Positions 1 to 7,701 of a stretch of 40,869 nucleotides of DNA are shown piece by piece. Position numbers and translations under genes: made by a program. The notes beneath the pieces were generated by a model that saw nothing but the letters and a program-made list of their open reading frames with translations, ran no database searches and had not been told where the DNA came from. Each line of letters starts with the position of its first letter. Position 1 is the first letter of the stretch. Origin of the DNA: CBDTYW01 sp965364735 (GTDB lineage Bacteria > Actinomycetota > Nitriliruptoria > Nitriliruptorales > Nitriliruptoraceae); contig CBDTYW010000002.1 in NCBI GenBank assembly GCA_965364735.1, positions 1 to 40,869 of the forward strand, in the 5' to 3' direction.

Positions 1-1
1 C

Positions 2-2038
2 CCGACGCTCGTCCAGCGCTACGACGTGGCGCCCGGGATCGTCCGGGAGGTGCACGCGTGGGCGACCGCCGGCGGCGGCCAGCATGTCGAGGTCGTCCGC
101 GTCCGCACCGACGATCCTCGGATCGAGCTCACGACGGAGATCGCCGGCGGGGTCATCCCCGGCACCGAGACCCCGAACGAGACCGCAGCCCGGCTGGGTC
201 CGTCCGCGGCGGTCGTCATCAACGGTGGGTTCTGGCTCTCCGATCCGTGGGGTGACCCTGAGGGCGTCGTCATCCGCGACGGCGCGTATCTCTCGGAGCC
301 TGCGACCCGAGGCGGCGGCCCGCGCGGGGCGTTCGCGTTGTTCCCCGACGGCTCATGGGACGTCGCCCGCCCCGTCTCGACGACGAAGGCGTACTTCCAC
401 GGTGGCGCGATCCTCGACGTCGCTGCCGTGAACCGCCGCCCGGCCGAGAAGGAGCTGGTGCTGATGACGCCGGGCTTCGCGGCCACGAGCGGAGCGGCCG
501 ACGACGCGGTCGAGATCGTGCTGACCGGCCCACCCGTCACCATCGAGACGACCGGCGTCTACGAGATCCTCGAGGTTCGTGCCCCCGGCGGCCCGCTCGC
601 GGACGGCGACGCGGTCCTGGTGGCACGCGGCAAGGCCGCGGCGCGCCTGACTGGCCTCGAGCCCGGCGACTGGGTCTACCTCGAAGGCACGTTCAGCGAG
701 CCGTGGGCCGATGCGACCCAAGGCCTCACCGCCGGTCCGCTGCTCATCGACGAGGGGGTCGAGACCGGCCCCGCGGACTGGGAGCGAGAGGGCTTCGCTC
801 CGTCAGTGCACAACGACCGCGCCCATCCCCGCTCCGTCATCGCCCGGACCCGATCCGGCGAGACGCTGCTCATCGCGCTCGACGGTCGCCAGCCCGGCTG
901 GTCGGTCGGGGCGTCGATCGCCGAGCTCAAGGAGCTGCTGATCGACCTCGACGCCATCGATGCGCTGGCGCTGGACGGAGGCGGCTCCACCCAGCTCGTC
1001 GTCGACGGCGTCACCGAGAACCGTCCCTCGGACGGCGGACCCCGTCGTGTCGCGACGAGCATCGTGATCCGCACCCGCAGCATCCCGGACCGCATCGCCC
1101 GGATCGAAGGGACCTCGCGCTACGCAACCTCGCGCAACCTTGCCCTCGCAGGCTGGCCGGACGGCAGCGGGGAGGTCGTCATCGCCAGCGGCGCTGACTT
1201 CCCGGACGGGCTCGCGGGAGGCGCGCTCGCGGCCGACCTGGACGCACCGCTCCTGCTGACCGCCCCGGACGAGCTGTCCCCGGACACGGCCACGGCGCTC
1301 GCCGAGCTCGGCGCAACGCACGTGACCCTGCTCGGTGGTCCGGCCGCGATCGACGACGACGTCGTGCGCCAGCTCGGCGCCCTCGGGCTCGGCGTCAGTC
1401 GGCTGTACGGGGAGGACCGGATGGCGACGGCCGTCGCCATCGCCATCCGTCGGGACACGATGGCGGCGAGCGCGCTCCCCCTGGTGCCGCGACTCCGCTC
1501 GACGACCGCGTTGCTCGCCTCGGCGTGGGCCTGGCCGGACGCGCTCGCCGCAGCCGTCCCCGGCCACGTCACCGGGGCACCCGTGCTCCTGACCCGCACC
1601 GAGCGGCTGATGCCGACCACGCTTGCGGCCCTGCACGACCTGGACATCACCGATGTCGTCGTCGTGGGTGGACCCGCGGCGCTGTCAGAGGAGGTCGTGG
1701 CGGCGCTCCGCGCGGAAGGGTTCGGCGTGGAGCGAGTCGCAGGACCGGACCGCTACGCGACGGCCACGGGGCTCGCAGCGTGGTCCGCCGGGCTCACCGG
1801 TCGTCCGTCGCACGTGGTCCTGTCGACCGGTCGTGCGTTCTCCGACGCGCTGGTCGCGGGCCCGTACGCGGCGCGCACCGGTGGGATCCTGCTGTTGGCG
1901 CAACGGTTCAGCCTCGACGAGACCACCACCGTCGGGCCGCTCCTCGACCACTGGCAGCCGGACCGCTTCACCCTCGTCGGCGGAGCCGGCGCGATGCGTC
2001 GCTGGATCGCCTGGCAGCTCGAGGAACGACTCGGCTGA
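2..2038 (+). CDS. Phosphodiester glycosidase (NAGPA domain) with three C-terminal CWB2 cell-wall-binding repeats, 5'-partial
   Basis: The frame is open to the left edge of the window, so the N-terminus, and probably a signal peptide, lies outside; the GTG at 26 is unlikely to be the true start. The first ~350 residues match the phosphodiester glycosidase (NAGPA-like) family: VVINGGFW near residue 62 and LALDGGGSTQLVVDG near 314, the Asp/Gly-rich motif conserved in the family. From about residue 357 follow three repeats of ~100 residues with the CWB2 hallmarks (GTSRYATS / GEDRMATA / GPDRYATA, then FPDGLAGG / WPDALAAA / FSDALVAG, then LLGGPAAI / VVGGPAAL / LVGGAGAM). CWB2 repeats bind anionic cell-wall polymers non-covalently, so I infer an exported, wall-attached enzyme acting on sugar-1-phosphate diester linkages or exopolysaccharide. 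The exact substrate cannot be read from the sequence. Confidence 0.88.
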   Translation, partial: PTLVQRYDVAPGIVREVHAWATAGGGQHVEVVRVRTDDPRIELTTEIAGGVIPGTETPNETAARLGPSAAVVINGGFWLSDPWGDPEGVVIRDGAYLSEPATRGGGPRGAFALFPDGSWDVARPVSTTKAYFHGGAILDVAAVNRRPAEKELVLMTPGFAATSGAADDAVEIVLTGPPVTIETTGVYEILEVRAPGGPLADGDAVLVARGKAAARLTGLEPGDWVYLEGTFSEPWADATQGLTAGPLLIDEGVETGPADWEREGFAPSVHNDRAHPRSVIARTRSGETLLIALDGRQPGWSVGASIAELKELLIDLDAIDALALDGGGSTQLVVDGVTENRPSDGGPRRVATSIVIRTRSIPDRIARIEGTSRYATSRNLALAGWPDGSGEVVIASGADFPDGLAGGALAADLDAPLLLTAPDELSPDTATALAELGATHVTLLGGPAAIDDDVVRQLGALGLGVSRLYGEDRMATAVAIAIRRDTMAASALPLVPRLRSTTALLASAWAWPDALAAAVPGHVTGAPVLLTRTERLMPTTLAALHDLDITDVVVVGGPAALSEEVVAALRAEGFGVERVAGPDRYATATGLAAWSAGLTGRPSHVVLSTGRAFSDALVAGPYAARTGGILLLAQRFSLDETTTVGPLLDHWQPDRFTLVGGAGAMRRWIAWQLEERLG

Positions 2039-2072
2039 CGTCCCCCGGCGCGGAGACCACCACGAAGCGCCG

Positions 2073-2078
2073 TACGAT
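2073..2078 (+). promoter_or_regulatory. Putative -10 element (TACGAT) of hemQ
   Basis: TACGAT lies 27 bases before the hemQ Shine-Dalgarno sequence in the short gap after the glycosidase gene. No convincing -35 is visible. A 6-bp inverted repeat (CGGCGC 2046-2051 / GCGCCG 2067-2072) just upstream could end transcription from the preceding gene. The same hexamer appears in front of the tRNA-Leu gene and blaI in this window. Weak, pattern-based call. Confidence 0.3.
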
Positions 2079-2116
2079 GCACAGATCACCGTTCCGTCTG
2101 CGCTGGAGCTCGTCGC

Positions 2117-2923
2117 GTGCCCGATCTCGCCCCTGTCGTCCCGAAGGTCGGCTGGCCCGTCCTGCACCTGTTCTACCGGGTGGACGCCTCCGCGCTCGCG
2201 GACCTGCCGCCCACGGCGGGCAAGGACCTCGCTCGCGTTCTGACCGAGCACGCCGAGGCCATCCAGCTGCACGCGTTCACCGCGATCGGCCACAAGGCCG
2301 ACATCATGCTGTTCGCGCTCGACGAGGACCTCACCAAGCTCCGGGCGCTCCAGACGGCGGTCTCCACGTGCCAGGCGGGGCCCGCGCTGATGCTCGACTG
2401 GTCCTACCTGTCGCTCACGGAGGCCGGCGAGTACATCTCGACCGAGGCCGATGAGCGTGCGCGTCTCATCGAGGCCGGCGAGGAAGGCGACGAGCTCGAG
2501 CGTCGCGTCCAGAAGTGGCAGGAGCGCATCGATGGCTACGTCGACCACAAGCTCCACCCACAGATGCCCGAGTGGGAGCTCGCCTGCTTCTACCCCATGT
2601 CGCACCGACGCGAGGGCGAGGACAACTGGTACTCGCTGGACTTCGACCGCCGCAAGGAGCTCATGCACGACCACGGCAAGTCCGGTCGTGCCTACACCGG
2701 CCGGGTCCTTCAGCTGGTCTCCGGCTCGACGGGGCTCGACGAGTGGGAGTGGGGCGTGACGCTGTTCGCCCACGACCTCGAGTCGCTCAAGGACATCGTC
2801 TACACGATGCGTTACGACGTGGCCTCGGCGCGCTACGCCGAGTTCGGTGACTTCGTCGTCGGCATCCGTCGCACGCCGCTGGAGCTCGCGGCCGAGATCG
2901 GGCTGCCGACCGACGCCGCCTGA
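2117..2923 (+). CDS. hemQ: Coproheme decarboxylase / hydrogen peroxide-dependent heme synthase (chlorite dismutase family)
   Basis: HemQ converts Fe-coproporphyrin III to heme b by two oxidative decarboxylations, the last step of the coproporphyrin-dependent heme pathway of Actinobacteria and Firmicutes; cytosolic. The 268-residue product has the family signature: FYPMSHRR (Tyr159, at the position of the catalytic tyrosine), NWYSLDF, ELMHDHGKSGRAYTG (His186, expected proximal heme ligand), LDEWEWGVTLFAHD, and the C-terminal ARYAEFGDFVVG. The GTG start is supported by GGAG eight bases upstream. No other heme genes are nearby. The absence of a distal Arg context and the presence of the YPM motif favour HemQ over a true chlorite dismutase. 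Confidence 0.95.
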   Translation: MPDLAPVVPKVGWPVLHLFYRVDASALADLPPTAGKDLARVLTEHAEAIQLHAFTAIGHKADIMLFALDEDLTKLRALQTAVSTCQAGPALMLDWSYLSLTEAGEYISTEADERARLIEAGEEGDELERRVQKWQERIDGYVDHKLHPQMPEWELACFYPMSHRREGEDNWYSLDFDRRKELMHDHGKSGRAYTGRVLQLVSGSTGLDEWEWGVTLFAHDLESLKDIVYTMRYDVASARYAEFGDFVVGIRRTPLELAAEIGLPTDAA

Positions 2924-2936
2924 ACCGGCCATCGCC

Positions 2937-4331
2937 ATGTCCCTCATCGCGCACGATGCGTGGCCGCGCGTCCGCGCTGCCACGGCGCTGCTCAACGCTG
3001 CCGGGATGGCGGCTGGTGACCGCCTCCTGACCGTCCTGCCGAACACGCCCGACGCCTTCGCGATCGGGCTGGCCTGCATGCTCCGCGGCGTCGTGCAGGT
3101 CCCGACGCCGCCCGATCTCGCGCTTGCGGAGCTCGCCGCGATCCTCGAGGACTGCCGGCCACGCGAGGTCTGGGCCGGCGTCACCGGCGGGGCCATGACC
3201 GATCTCCCGGCCCGCTGGGTCGACGCGGGCGTCCTCGACGCTGCAGGACAGGCCGAGCCGTCCTCTGACGCCCCTCGTACCCGCCCCATGGCCTACACCT
3301 CCGGAACCACCGGCCGTCGCAAGGGCGTGTCCGTGGGCGTCCACGACGCTGCATGGGGCCATGCGGTGATCGACGACGAGCACGCGGCCTTCGACCGTCG
3401 CCACGGTGACCGTCATCTCGTCGTCTCCCCGCTGTACCACTCCGGCCCGTTCCGCTTCGCCGCGGTCACCGCGCTGACCGCGCCGGACGCTCGGATCGCC
3501 GTCCTGCCGTCGTTCGACGCCGACGCCCTGCTCCAAGCTCTCCGAGCCGTGCGCCCGACTTCGCTGTTCGTCGTGCCCACGCACCTGCACCGGCTGCTGT
3601 CGCATCCGGATCTGCGGGCCGATGATCTCGCGTCGGTGCAGCTCCTCGCTCACGCCGGCGCCCCGTGCCCGGCCGAGACGAAGGAGCGCATCACGCAGCT
3701 CGCCCCCGACGGGGCGGTCTGGGAGTTCTACGGCGCCACCGAGGGCCAGTTCACGGTGTGCCCGACCGATGTCTGGGCGGCTGCTCCCGGAACAGTCGGT
3801 CACGCCCGACCGGGGCGTCGCATCGAGGTTCGCGACGACGTGGGCACCACGATCACGGACGGCTCCATCGGCACCGTCTGGTGCCACACGCCCGAGCACG
3901 CACGCTTCGCGTACTTCGATGATCCGGAGCGCACCGCCGCGGCGTGGGACGGCGACGCCTTCACCGTCGGCGACCTCGGACGCCTCGACGACGCGGGGCG
4001 CCTGCACCTCGAGGGCCGTCCCGGTGACCTCGTGATCACCGGCGGCGTCAACGTCTACCCGGCGGAGGTGGAGCGCGTCCTCCTGGCGCACCCCGCCGTC
4101 GGCGAGGCCGTCGTGTACGGCGTCGACGACGCCGACTGGGGCCAGCGCGTCACGGCAGCCGTCGTCGCGCATCCCGGCAGCGACGTGGATCCCGAGGCTC
4201 TGCGCACCTGGTGCCGAGACCGACTCGGGACGGCCAAGATCCCGAAGCAGGTCCGGGTGGTCGACGACCTCCCCCGTACCCCGACCGGCAAGATTCGACG
4301 CGTCGGCCTGGCCGACGCCATGGAGTCGTAG
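2937..4331 (+). CDS. AMP-dependent acyl-CoA synthetase/ligase, compact form
   Basis: Member of the ANL superfamily that activates a carboxylic acid as acyl-AMP and transfers it to CoA (or another thiol). Visible core motifs: P-loop AYTSGTTGRRKGVSVG (~120-135), FYGATEG (~265), GDLGRLDDAGRLHLEGR (~343, A7/A8 with the hinge) and PRTPTGKIRR near the C-terminus, whose Lys is the catalytic adenylation lysine. The first in-frame ATG after hemQ is at 2937, giving 464 residues. This lacks ~30-40 residues of the usual N-terminal strand region; the frame is open back into hemQ (to 2847), but that extension shows no family similarity. The stop is immediately followed by the Nudix gene start, so the two are coupled. 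Substrate unknown. Confidence 0.88.
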   Translation: MSLIAHDAWPRVRAATALLNAAGMAAGDRLLTVLPNTPDAFAIGLACMLRGVVQVPTPPDLALAELAAILEDCRPREVWAGVTGGAMTDLPARWVDAGVLDAAGQAEPSSDAPRTRPMAYTSGTTGRRKGVSVGVHDAAWGHAVIDDEHAAFDRRHGDRHLVVSPLYHSGPFRFAAVTALTAPDARIAVLPSFDADALLQALRAVRPTSLFVVPTHLHRLLSHPDLRADDLASVQLLAHAGAPCPAETKERITQLAPDGAVWEFYGATEGQFTVCPTDVWAAAPGTVGHARPGRRIEVRDDVGTTITDGSIGTVWCHTPEHARFAYFDDPERTAAAWDGDAFTVGDLGRLDDAGRLHLEGRPGDLVITGGVNVYPAEVERVLLAHPAVGEAVVYGVDDADWGQRVTAAVVAHPGSDVDPEALRTWCRDRLGTAKIPKQVRVVDDLPRTPTGKIRRVGLADAMES

Positions 4332-4886
4332 ATGAGCAACCCCACGGACACCGCGCGGCTCGACGCCGTCATGACGCTCCTCGACGACCACGTCCCGGCC
4401 TCGCCGCGCGAGATCGCCTCGCTCAAGCGCATCCGGCACATGAGCGGATGGCTGCGTCGTCCGCTGGACGAGCACGACGACCCGTACCACCTGACCGCGT
4501 CGGCGATCATCACGGACGGCGCGGGCAGCGTCGTCCTGCACAAGCACAAGCGCCTCGGCATCTGGCTGCAGCCCGGCGGTCACATCGACGACGGCGAACA
4601 CGCTGCGGACGCAGCGCTGCGCGAGGTCACCGAGGAGACCGGCCTCGCTGCCGTCCACCCCGGGGGCGAGCCCACCCTGCTCCACGTCGACGTCCACGAG
4701 GGCCCGCGCGGCCACGTCCACCTGGACCTGCGCTACCTGCTCTTCGCGCCAGCCAACGCGGTCTTCGCGCCGGCCGAGGACGAGAGCGCGGACGTCGCCT
4801 GGTTCACCCCGGCGGCCGCGCTGCAGGTCGCCGACCAGTCCCTCGCCCTGGCCGTCACCGCGCTCGGCGACCGCTTCACCCGGTGA
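4332..4886 (+). CDS. Nudix hydrolase
   Basis: A complete Nudix box, G-x5-E-x7-RE-V-x-EE-x-G-L, is visible around residues 77-99 (GHIDDGEHAADAALREVTEE then TGL), so the Mg-dependent nucleoside-diphosphate-X pyrophosphohydrolase fold is intact. Length 184 residues. The ~40-residue N-terminal helical stretch before the Nudix core resembles actinobacterial Nudix proteins preceded by a short helical cap. The ATG abuts the stop of the acyl-CoA synthetase gene with no spacer, so translation is probably coupled. Known Nudix substrates include CoA derivatives and damaged nucleotides; neighbourhood with an acyl-CoA ligase makes a CoA-type substrate possible but unproven. Confidence 0.92.
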   Translation: MSNPTDTARLDAVMTLLDDHVPASPREIASLKRIRHMSGWLRRPLDEHDDPYHLTASAIITDGAGSVVLHKHKRLGIWLQPGGHIDDGEHAADAALREVTEETGLAAVHPGGEPTLLHVDVHEGPRGHVHLDLRYLLFAPANAVFAPAEDESADVAWFTPAAALQVADQSLALAVTALGDRFTR

Positions 4887-4899
4887 CGGGAGCCGGGAG

Positions 4900-6015
4900 T
4901 CAGAGGAAGAGCTCGCGCATGGTGCGGACGTCGTCACCGCTGCCCATCACCACGAGCACCTCGCCCTCGACGAGCGGCCGGCTCGCCTCGGGGTGGGTGT
5001 CGAGGCGGAGCTCACCGACATGGCGGACCGCCACGACCGTGCAGTTGTGGGTCTCGCGGATCCGGGCGTCGACCAGCGTCTTGCCGACGAGCGAACACCC
5101 ACGCAGAAGCGGGATCTCCTCGAGCGTGTAGTCGACGATCCCGGTACCGAGACCGTCGAGGAAGTCCGAGACGGCCGGGCGGGTCAGGATCTGGGCGATC
5201 CGCTGGCCGCCCATCGACGACGGGGCGATCACCCGGTCCGCCCCGGCCCGCTCGAGCTTGCGCTCGTTCTCGTCCGCCTTCGCTCTCGCGATCACGAGAC
5301 ACCCCGGGGTCATGCCCTTGACCGTCAGGGTGATGAGCACGTTCTCGGCGTCGGCGTTCACGGTCGCGACGACGGCACGGGCCCGCTCGATGCCGGCCTC
5401 CTCGAGCACGTGTTCCTCCGTCGCATCGCCGAAGACGTGCAGGTAGCCGAGGTTGTCGACCTCGGAGTCCTTCGCGTCGACGTTGTCGATGATGACGAAG
5501 GACTCCCCCTCGTCCTCGAGGGCCTGAGCGAGGTGGCGCCCGACGCGGCCGAAGCCCGCGATGATGATGTGCTGATCGAGACGTGCGATCTCGCGGTCCA
5601 TGCGACCTTGCTCCACGATCCGGCGCAGGTGGCCTTCGATGATGAACTCCGCCCCGGTGAGGGCGGTGTAGGACACGGTGACGACGCCACCGGCGATGAC
5701 GAAGATCGTCAGGATCTGCCCAGCGGGATCCAGGTCCACGATCTCGCGGTACCCCACGGTCGAGACCGTGATCACGGTCATGTAGAGCGCGTCGAGGAAG
5801 CTCACGCCGGCGATGACGCGGTAGCCGATGACCCCGGTCACCAGCAGCGTGACGAACACGCCGACCGCGACCTTGAGGCGGCGCTGGATCGCCTCGACCT
5901 CCCGCGACGCGCGCGACCGTGCCCGCCGCTCCGCGATCTCCGCGTTCCCGCGCTTCACCATCTGTCGGCCGGCCGCACGCTCACCACGTCGCATCGTGGT
6001 CCTCGACCACGCCAT
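4900..6015 (-). CDS. Two-helix potassium channel protein with RCK (TrkA-N/TrkA-C) domains
   Basis: N-terminal basic segment, TM1 (~48-70), pore loop and selectivity filter STVGYRE (85-91), TM2 (~98-120), then an RCK/TrkA-N Rossmann domain beginning HIIIAGFGRVGR (149-160) with nucleotide-binding IIDN and FGDAT, and a TrkA-C domain over the last ~80 residues. This is the MthK/Kch-like layout of a ligand-gated K+ channel in the inner membrane. The filter has Arg where canonical channels have Gly-Asp (TVGYGD). The start at 6015 has GAGGTG nine bases upstream; an internal ATG at 5994 preceded by GAGGAC is a good alternative and reduces the overlap with the upstream DUF2804 gene from 35 to 14 bases. 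Convergent with the Nudix gene. Confidence 0.9.
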   Translation of the reverse strand: MAWSRTTMRRGERAAGRQMVKRGNAEIAERRARSRASREVEAIQRRLKVAVGVFVTLLVTGVIGYRVIAGVSFLDALYMTVITVSTVGYREIVDLDPAGQILTIFVIAGGVVTVSYTALTGAEFIIEGHLRRIVEQGRMDREIARLDQHIIIAGFGRVGRHLAQALEDEGESFVIIDNVDAKDSEVDNLGYLHVFGDATEEHVLEEAGIERARAVVATVNADAENVLITLTVKGMTPGCLVIARAKADENERKLERAGADRVIAPSSMGGQRIAQILTRPAVSDFLDGLGTGIVDYTLEEIPLLRGCSLVGKTLVDARIRETHNCTVVAVRHVGELRLDTHPEASRPLVEGEVLVVMGSGDDVRTMRELFL

Positions 6016-6988
6016 CGAGACGCACCTCGACGACTCCGCCGCCGGGCTTCGGCAGCGTCCCGCTGAACACCCCGATGGGCTGCACGTAGCGCGACTTCAC
6101 GACGTAGAGATTCTCATCGGCCGCACGCACTCCCACCGGCACGAAGCCAAGGGACCAACCAGGCCCGGAGATCGTCCACGACCCTTCAGGCCCGTCGTCG
6201 TACCCGAGCGTGGTGCAGTCCAGCGCGAACGGGGTCCCGTCGAACCAGACGACATCCTCGCCGGGCCCTTCGCCGTTCATGCCGGTGGAGAGGTTGATCC
6301 CGACCCGCCGTCCGTCCGAGGTGCGGCCGGTTCCGGCGGCCCAGAGCCAGTCTGTGCGCCGGTCCTGCCGTCCGGCGGTCCAGTCAGTCCAGCCCCCACC
6401 GTCGAACGCGAGGACCTCGGCTCCGACCCGGACCTCACCGTCCACCGAGTACCCGGCGACCTTCACGGTCGCGTTCCAGCCGCCGACGGGCGTACGCGTG
6501 AGCAGCGACACCGGTCGGGTGATCGTCGAGAGCAGGGCAGCGCGAACCCGGATCGTCGCGCCCTCGCGGTCGGGGTCCGGCATCTCGAGATCGAGGTGCA
6601 GCGATGCGTCCGGGCCCACCCGGATCAGCCCGTCCGAACCCGTCCACGACGCGCCGCCGAGCGGGCTCGTGGAAACGTTGCCGCCCCGGCCGGAACGACC
6701 CGGACCGAAGGTGCGGGTCTTCACCTCCCAGGTCAGCGTCCGCTCGCCGTGCTGGGCCCACGCGAAGGCAGTCCCGATCGGTCCGATCGAGACGATGGCC
6801 GCGCCCACGGCGATGCCCTCGGCTGCGGCAGCGGCGTAGTGCCACCGCCGGAGGATCCCGCGCCGGTGGCCGACCTTCTCCGGCCGGCGCGGGATCAGCC
6901 CCACGCCGAGCGCCTCGACCATGTGCTGACCGTCGAGGAGGTCCTCGGGGAACGGCGCGAGCGGCTCGCAGGTCGGCTCGCCGCTCAC
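5981..6988 (-). CDS. DUF2804 domain protein
   Basis: 335 residues matching DUF2804 by its Trp/Gly-rich motifs: DWTAGRQDRRTDWLWAAGTG (~200-220), VGINLSTGMN and VVWFDGTPFALD. A hydrophobic Ala/Gly-rich segment (~51-78) may be a membrane-associated helix. The fold family is related to beta-sandwich lipid-associated proteins, but no function is established. The GTG start overlaps the nucS stop codon (GTGA) and its 3' end overlaps the potassium channel gene, so nucS, this gene and the channel should be on one transcript. Function unknown. Confidence 0.8.
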   Translation of the reverse strand: MSGEPTCEPLAPFPEDLLDGQHMVEALGVGLIPRRPEKVGHRRGILRRWHYAAAAAEGIAVGAAIVSIGPIGTAFAWAQHGERTLTWEVKTRTFGPGRSGRGGNVSTSPLGGASWTGSDGLIRVGPDASLHLDLEMPDPDREGATIRVRAALLSTITRPVSLLTRTPVGGWNATVKVAGYSVDGEVRVGAEVLAFDGGGWTDWTAGRQDRRTDWLWAAGTGRTSDGRRVGINLSTGMNGEGPGEDVVWFDGTPFALDCTTLGYDDGPEGSWTISGPGWSLGFVPVGVRAADENLYVVKSRYVQPIGVFSGTLPKPGGGVVEVRLDGVVEDHDATW

Positions 6989-7650
6989 AGGTCGAACAAC
7001 CGGAGCTCGGGATCGGCTTCGCCGCGGAGGCGGAACAGGTCGACCTCGGCGAACCCGATGCCGCGCGATGTCGCGAGCACCTTGGCCTGCGGCTTGATCG
7101 TCTGCGCCACGAAGATCCCCCGCAGCGGCTGGAGCATCGAGTCCGACCCGAGCCGTTCCAGGTAGCGAGAGATCTGCTCGACCCCGGCGATCTCCCCCAC
7201 CCGCTTGATCTCGACGATCACCGCGCCGCCTTCAGCGTCGCGGCAGAGCAGGTCGACCGGCCCGATGTCGGTCGGGAACTCGCGACGCACGAGGTCGAGC
7301 CCGTCCTCGATGTGGTGCGGGTGGGCGGCAAGCAGCTCCTGGAGCTCCCTCTCGACGCCGTCGAGCACCAGTCCGCGCTCCGTGTCGAGCACGTAGGACT
7401 CGTCGCTCAGCACTTCTTCGAGGTCGATCGTGAGCGTCTCGCCCTTGGGGTTCGTCACGATCCAGCGGTCCTCGGACTCATCGAGCACGTTCGGCGCGTT
7501 CATCCAGTTCACGGGCTTGTACGCCCCGACGTCGGCGTGGATGGCGACGCACCCGTCGGCCTTGACCATCAGCAGCCGGACGGCTGACGTCAGGGTCGAC
7601 GAGAGCCGTCCGTCGTAGGTGGCCGAGCACCGGGCAACAAGAACGCGCAT
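6985..7650 (-). CDS. nucS: Mismatch-specific endonuclease NucS (EndoMS)
   Basis: NucS/EndoMS is the key enzyme of the non-canonical, MutS/MutL-independent mismatch repair of Actinobacteria and many archaea; it cuts both strands at mismatches. The N-terminal DNA-binding/dimerisation half contains RLLMVKADGCVAIHAD and AYKPVNWM. The catalytic half has RREF (122-125), GPVDLLC (Asp133), VIVEIKR (Glu147, Lys149) and Gln159, the PD-(D/E)XK residues. The extreme C-terminus, ELRLFDL, looks like a sliding-clamp binding tail. I chose ATG 7650 over the longer frame to 7686 because family members begin directly with this strand; 221 residues is the family length. A TAGGTT hexamer seven bases before this ATG suggests a leaderless mRNA. 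Confidence 0.95.
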   Translation of the reverse strand: MRVLVARCSATYDGRLSSTLTSAVRLLMVKADGCVAIHADVGAYKPVNWMNAPNVLDESEDRWIVTNPKGETLTIDLEEVLSDESYVLDTERGLVLDGVERELQELLAAHPHHIEDGLDLVRREFPTDIGPVDLLCRDAEGGAVIVEIKRVGEIAGVEQISRYLERLGSDSMLQPLRGIFVAQTIKPQAKVLATSRGIGFAEVDLFRLRGEADPELRLFDL

Positions 7651-7657
7651 ACGCGCG

Positions 7658-7663
7658 AACCTA
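7658..7663 (-). promoter_or_regulatory. Putative -10 element of a leaderless nucS transcript
   Basis: On the minus strand TAGGTT is followed by seven bases and then the nucS ATG at 7650, placing the expected transcription start at or next to the A of the ATG. There is no Shine-Dalgarno sequence in that gap. Leaderless mRNAs with a TANNNT box at this spacing are common in Actinobacteria. No clear -35 is seen. Confidence 0.4.
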
Positions 7664-7701
7664 GTCGGCGTCCGCCACAACGACACGCACGGCCGGCGGA
7701 C

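Noticed and set aside
2847..2936. N-terminal extension of the acyl-CoA synthetase into hemQ
   Set aside because: Ser/Arg-rich out-of-frame reading of the hemQ 3' end; no resemblance to the missing part of the synthetase fold.
2787..4937. 716-residue open frame on the minus strand opposite the acyl-CoA synthetase and Nudix genes
   Set aside because: Low-complexity Arg/Asp/Gly/Val product with no motif, opposite two genes with clear family motifs; a shadow frame caused by high GC.
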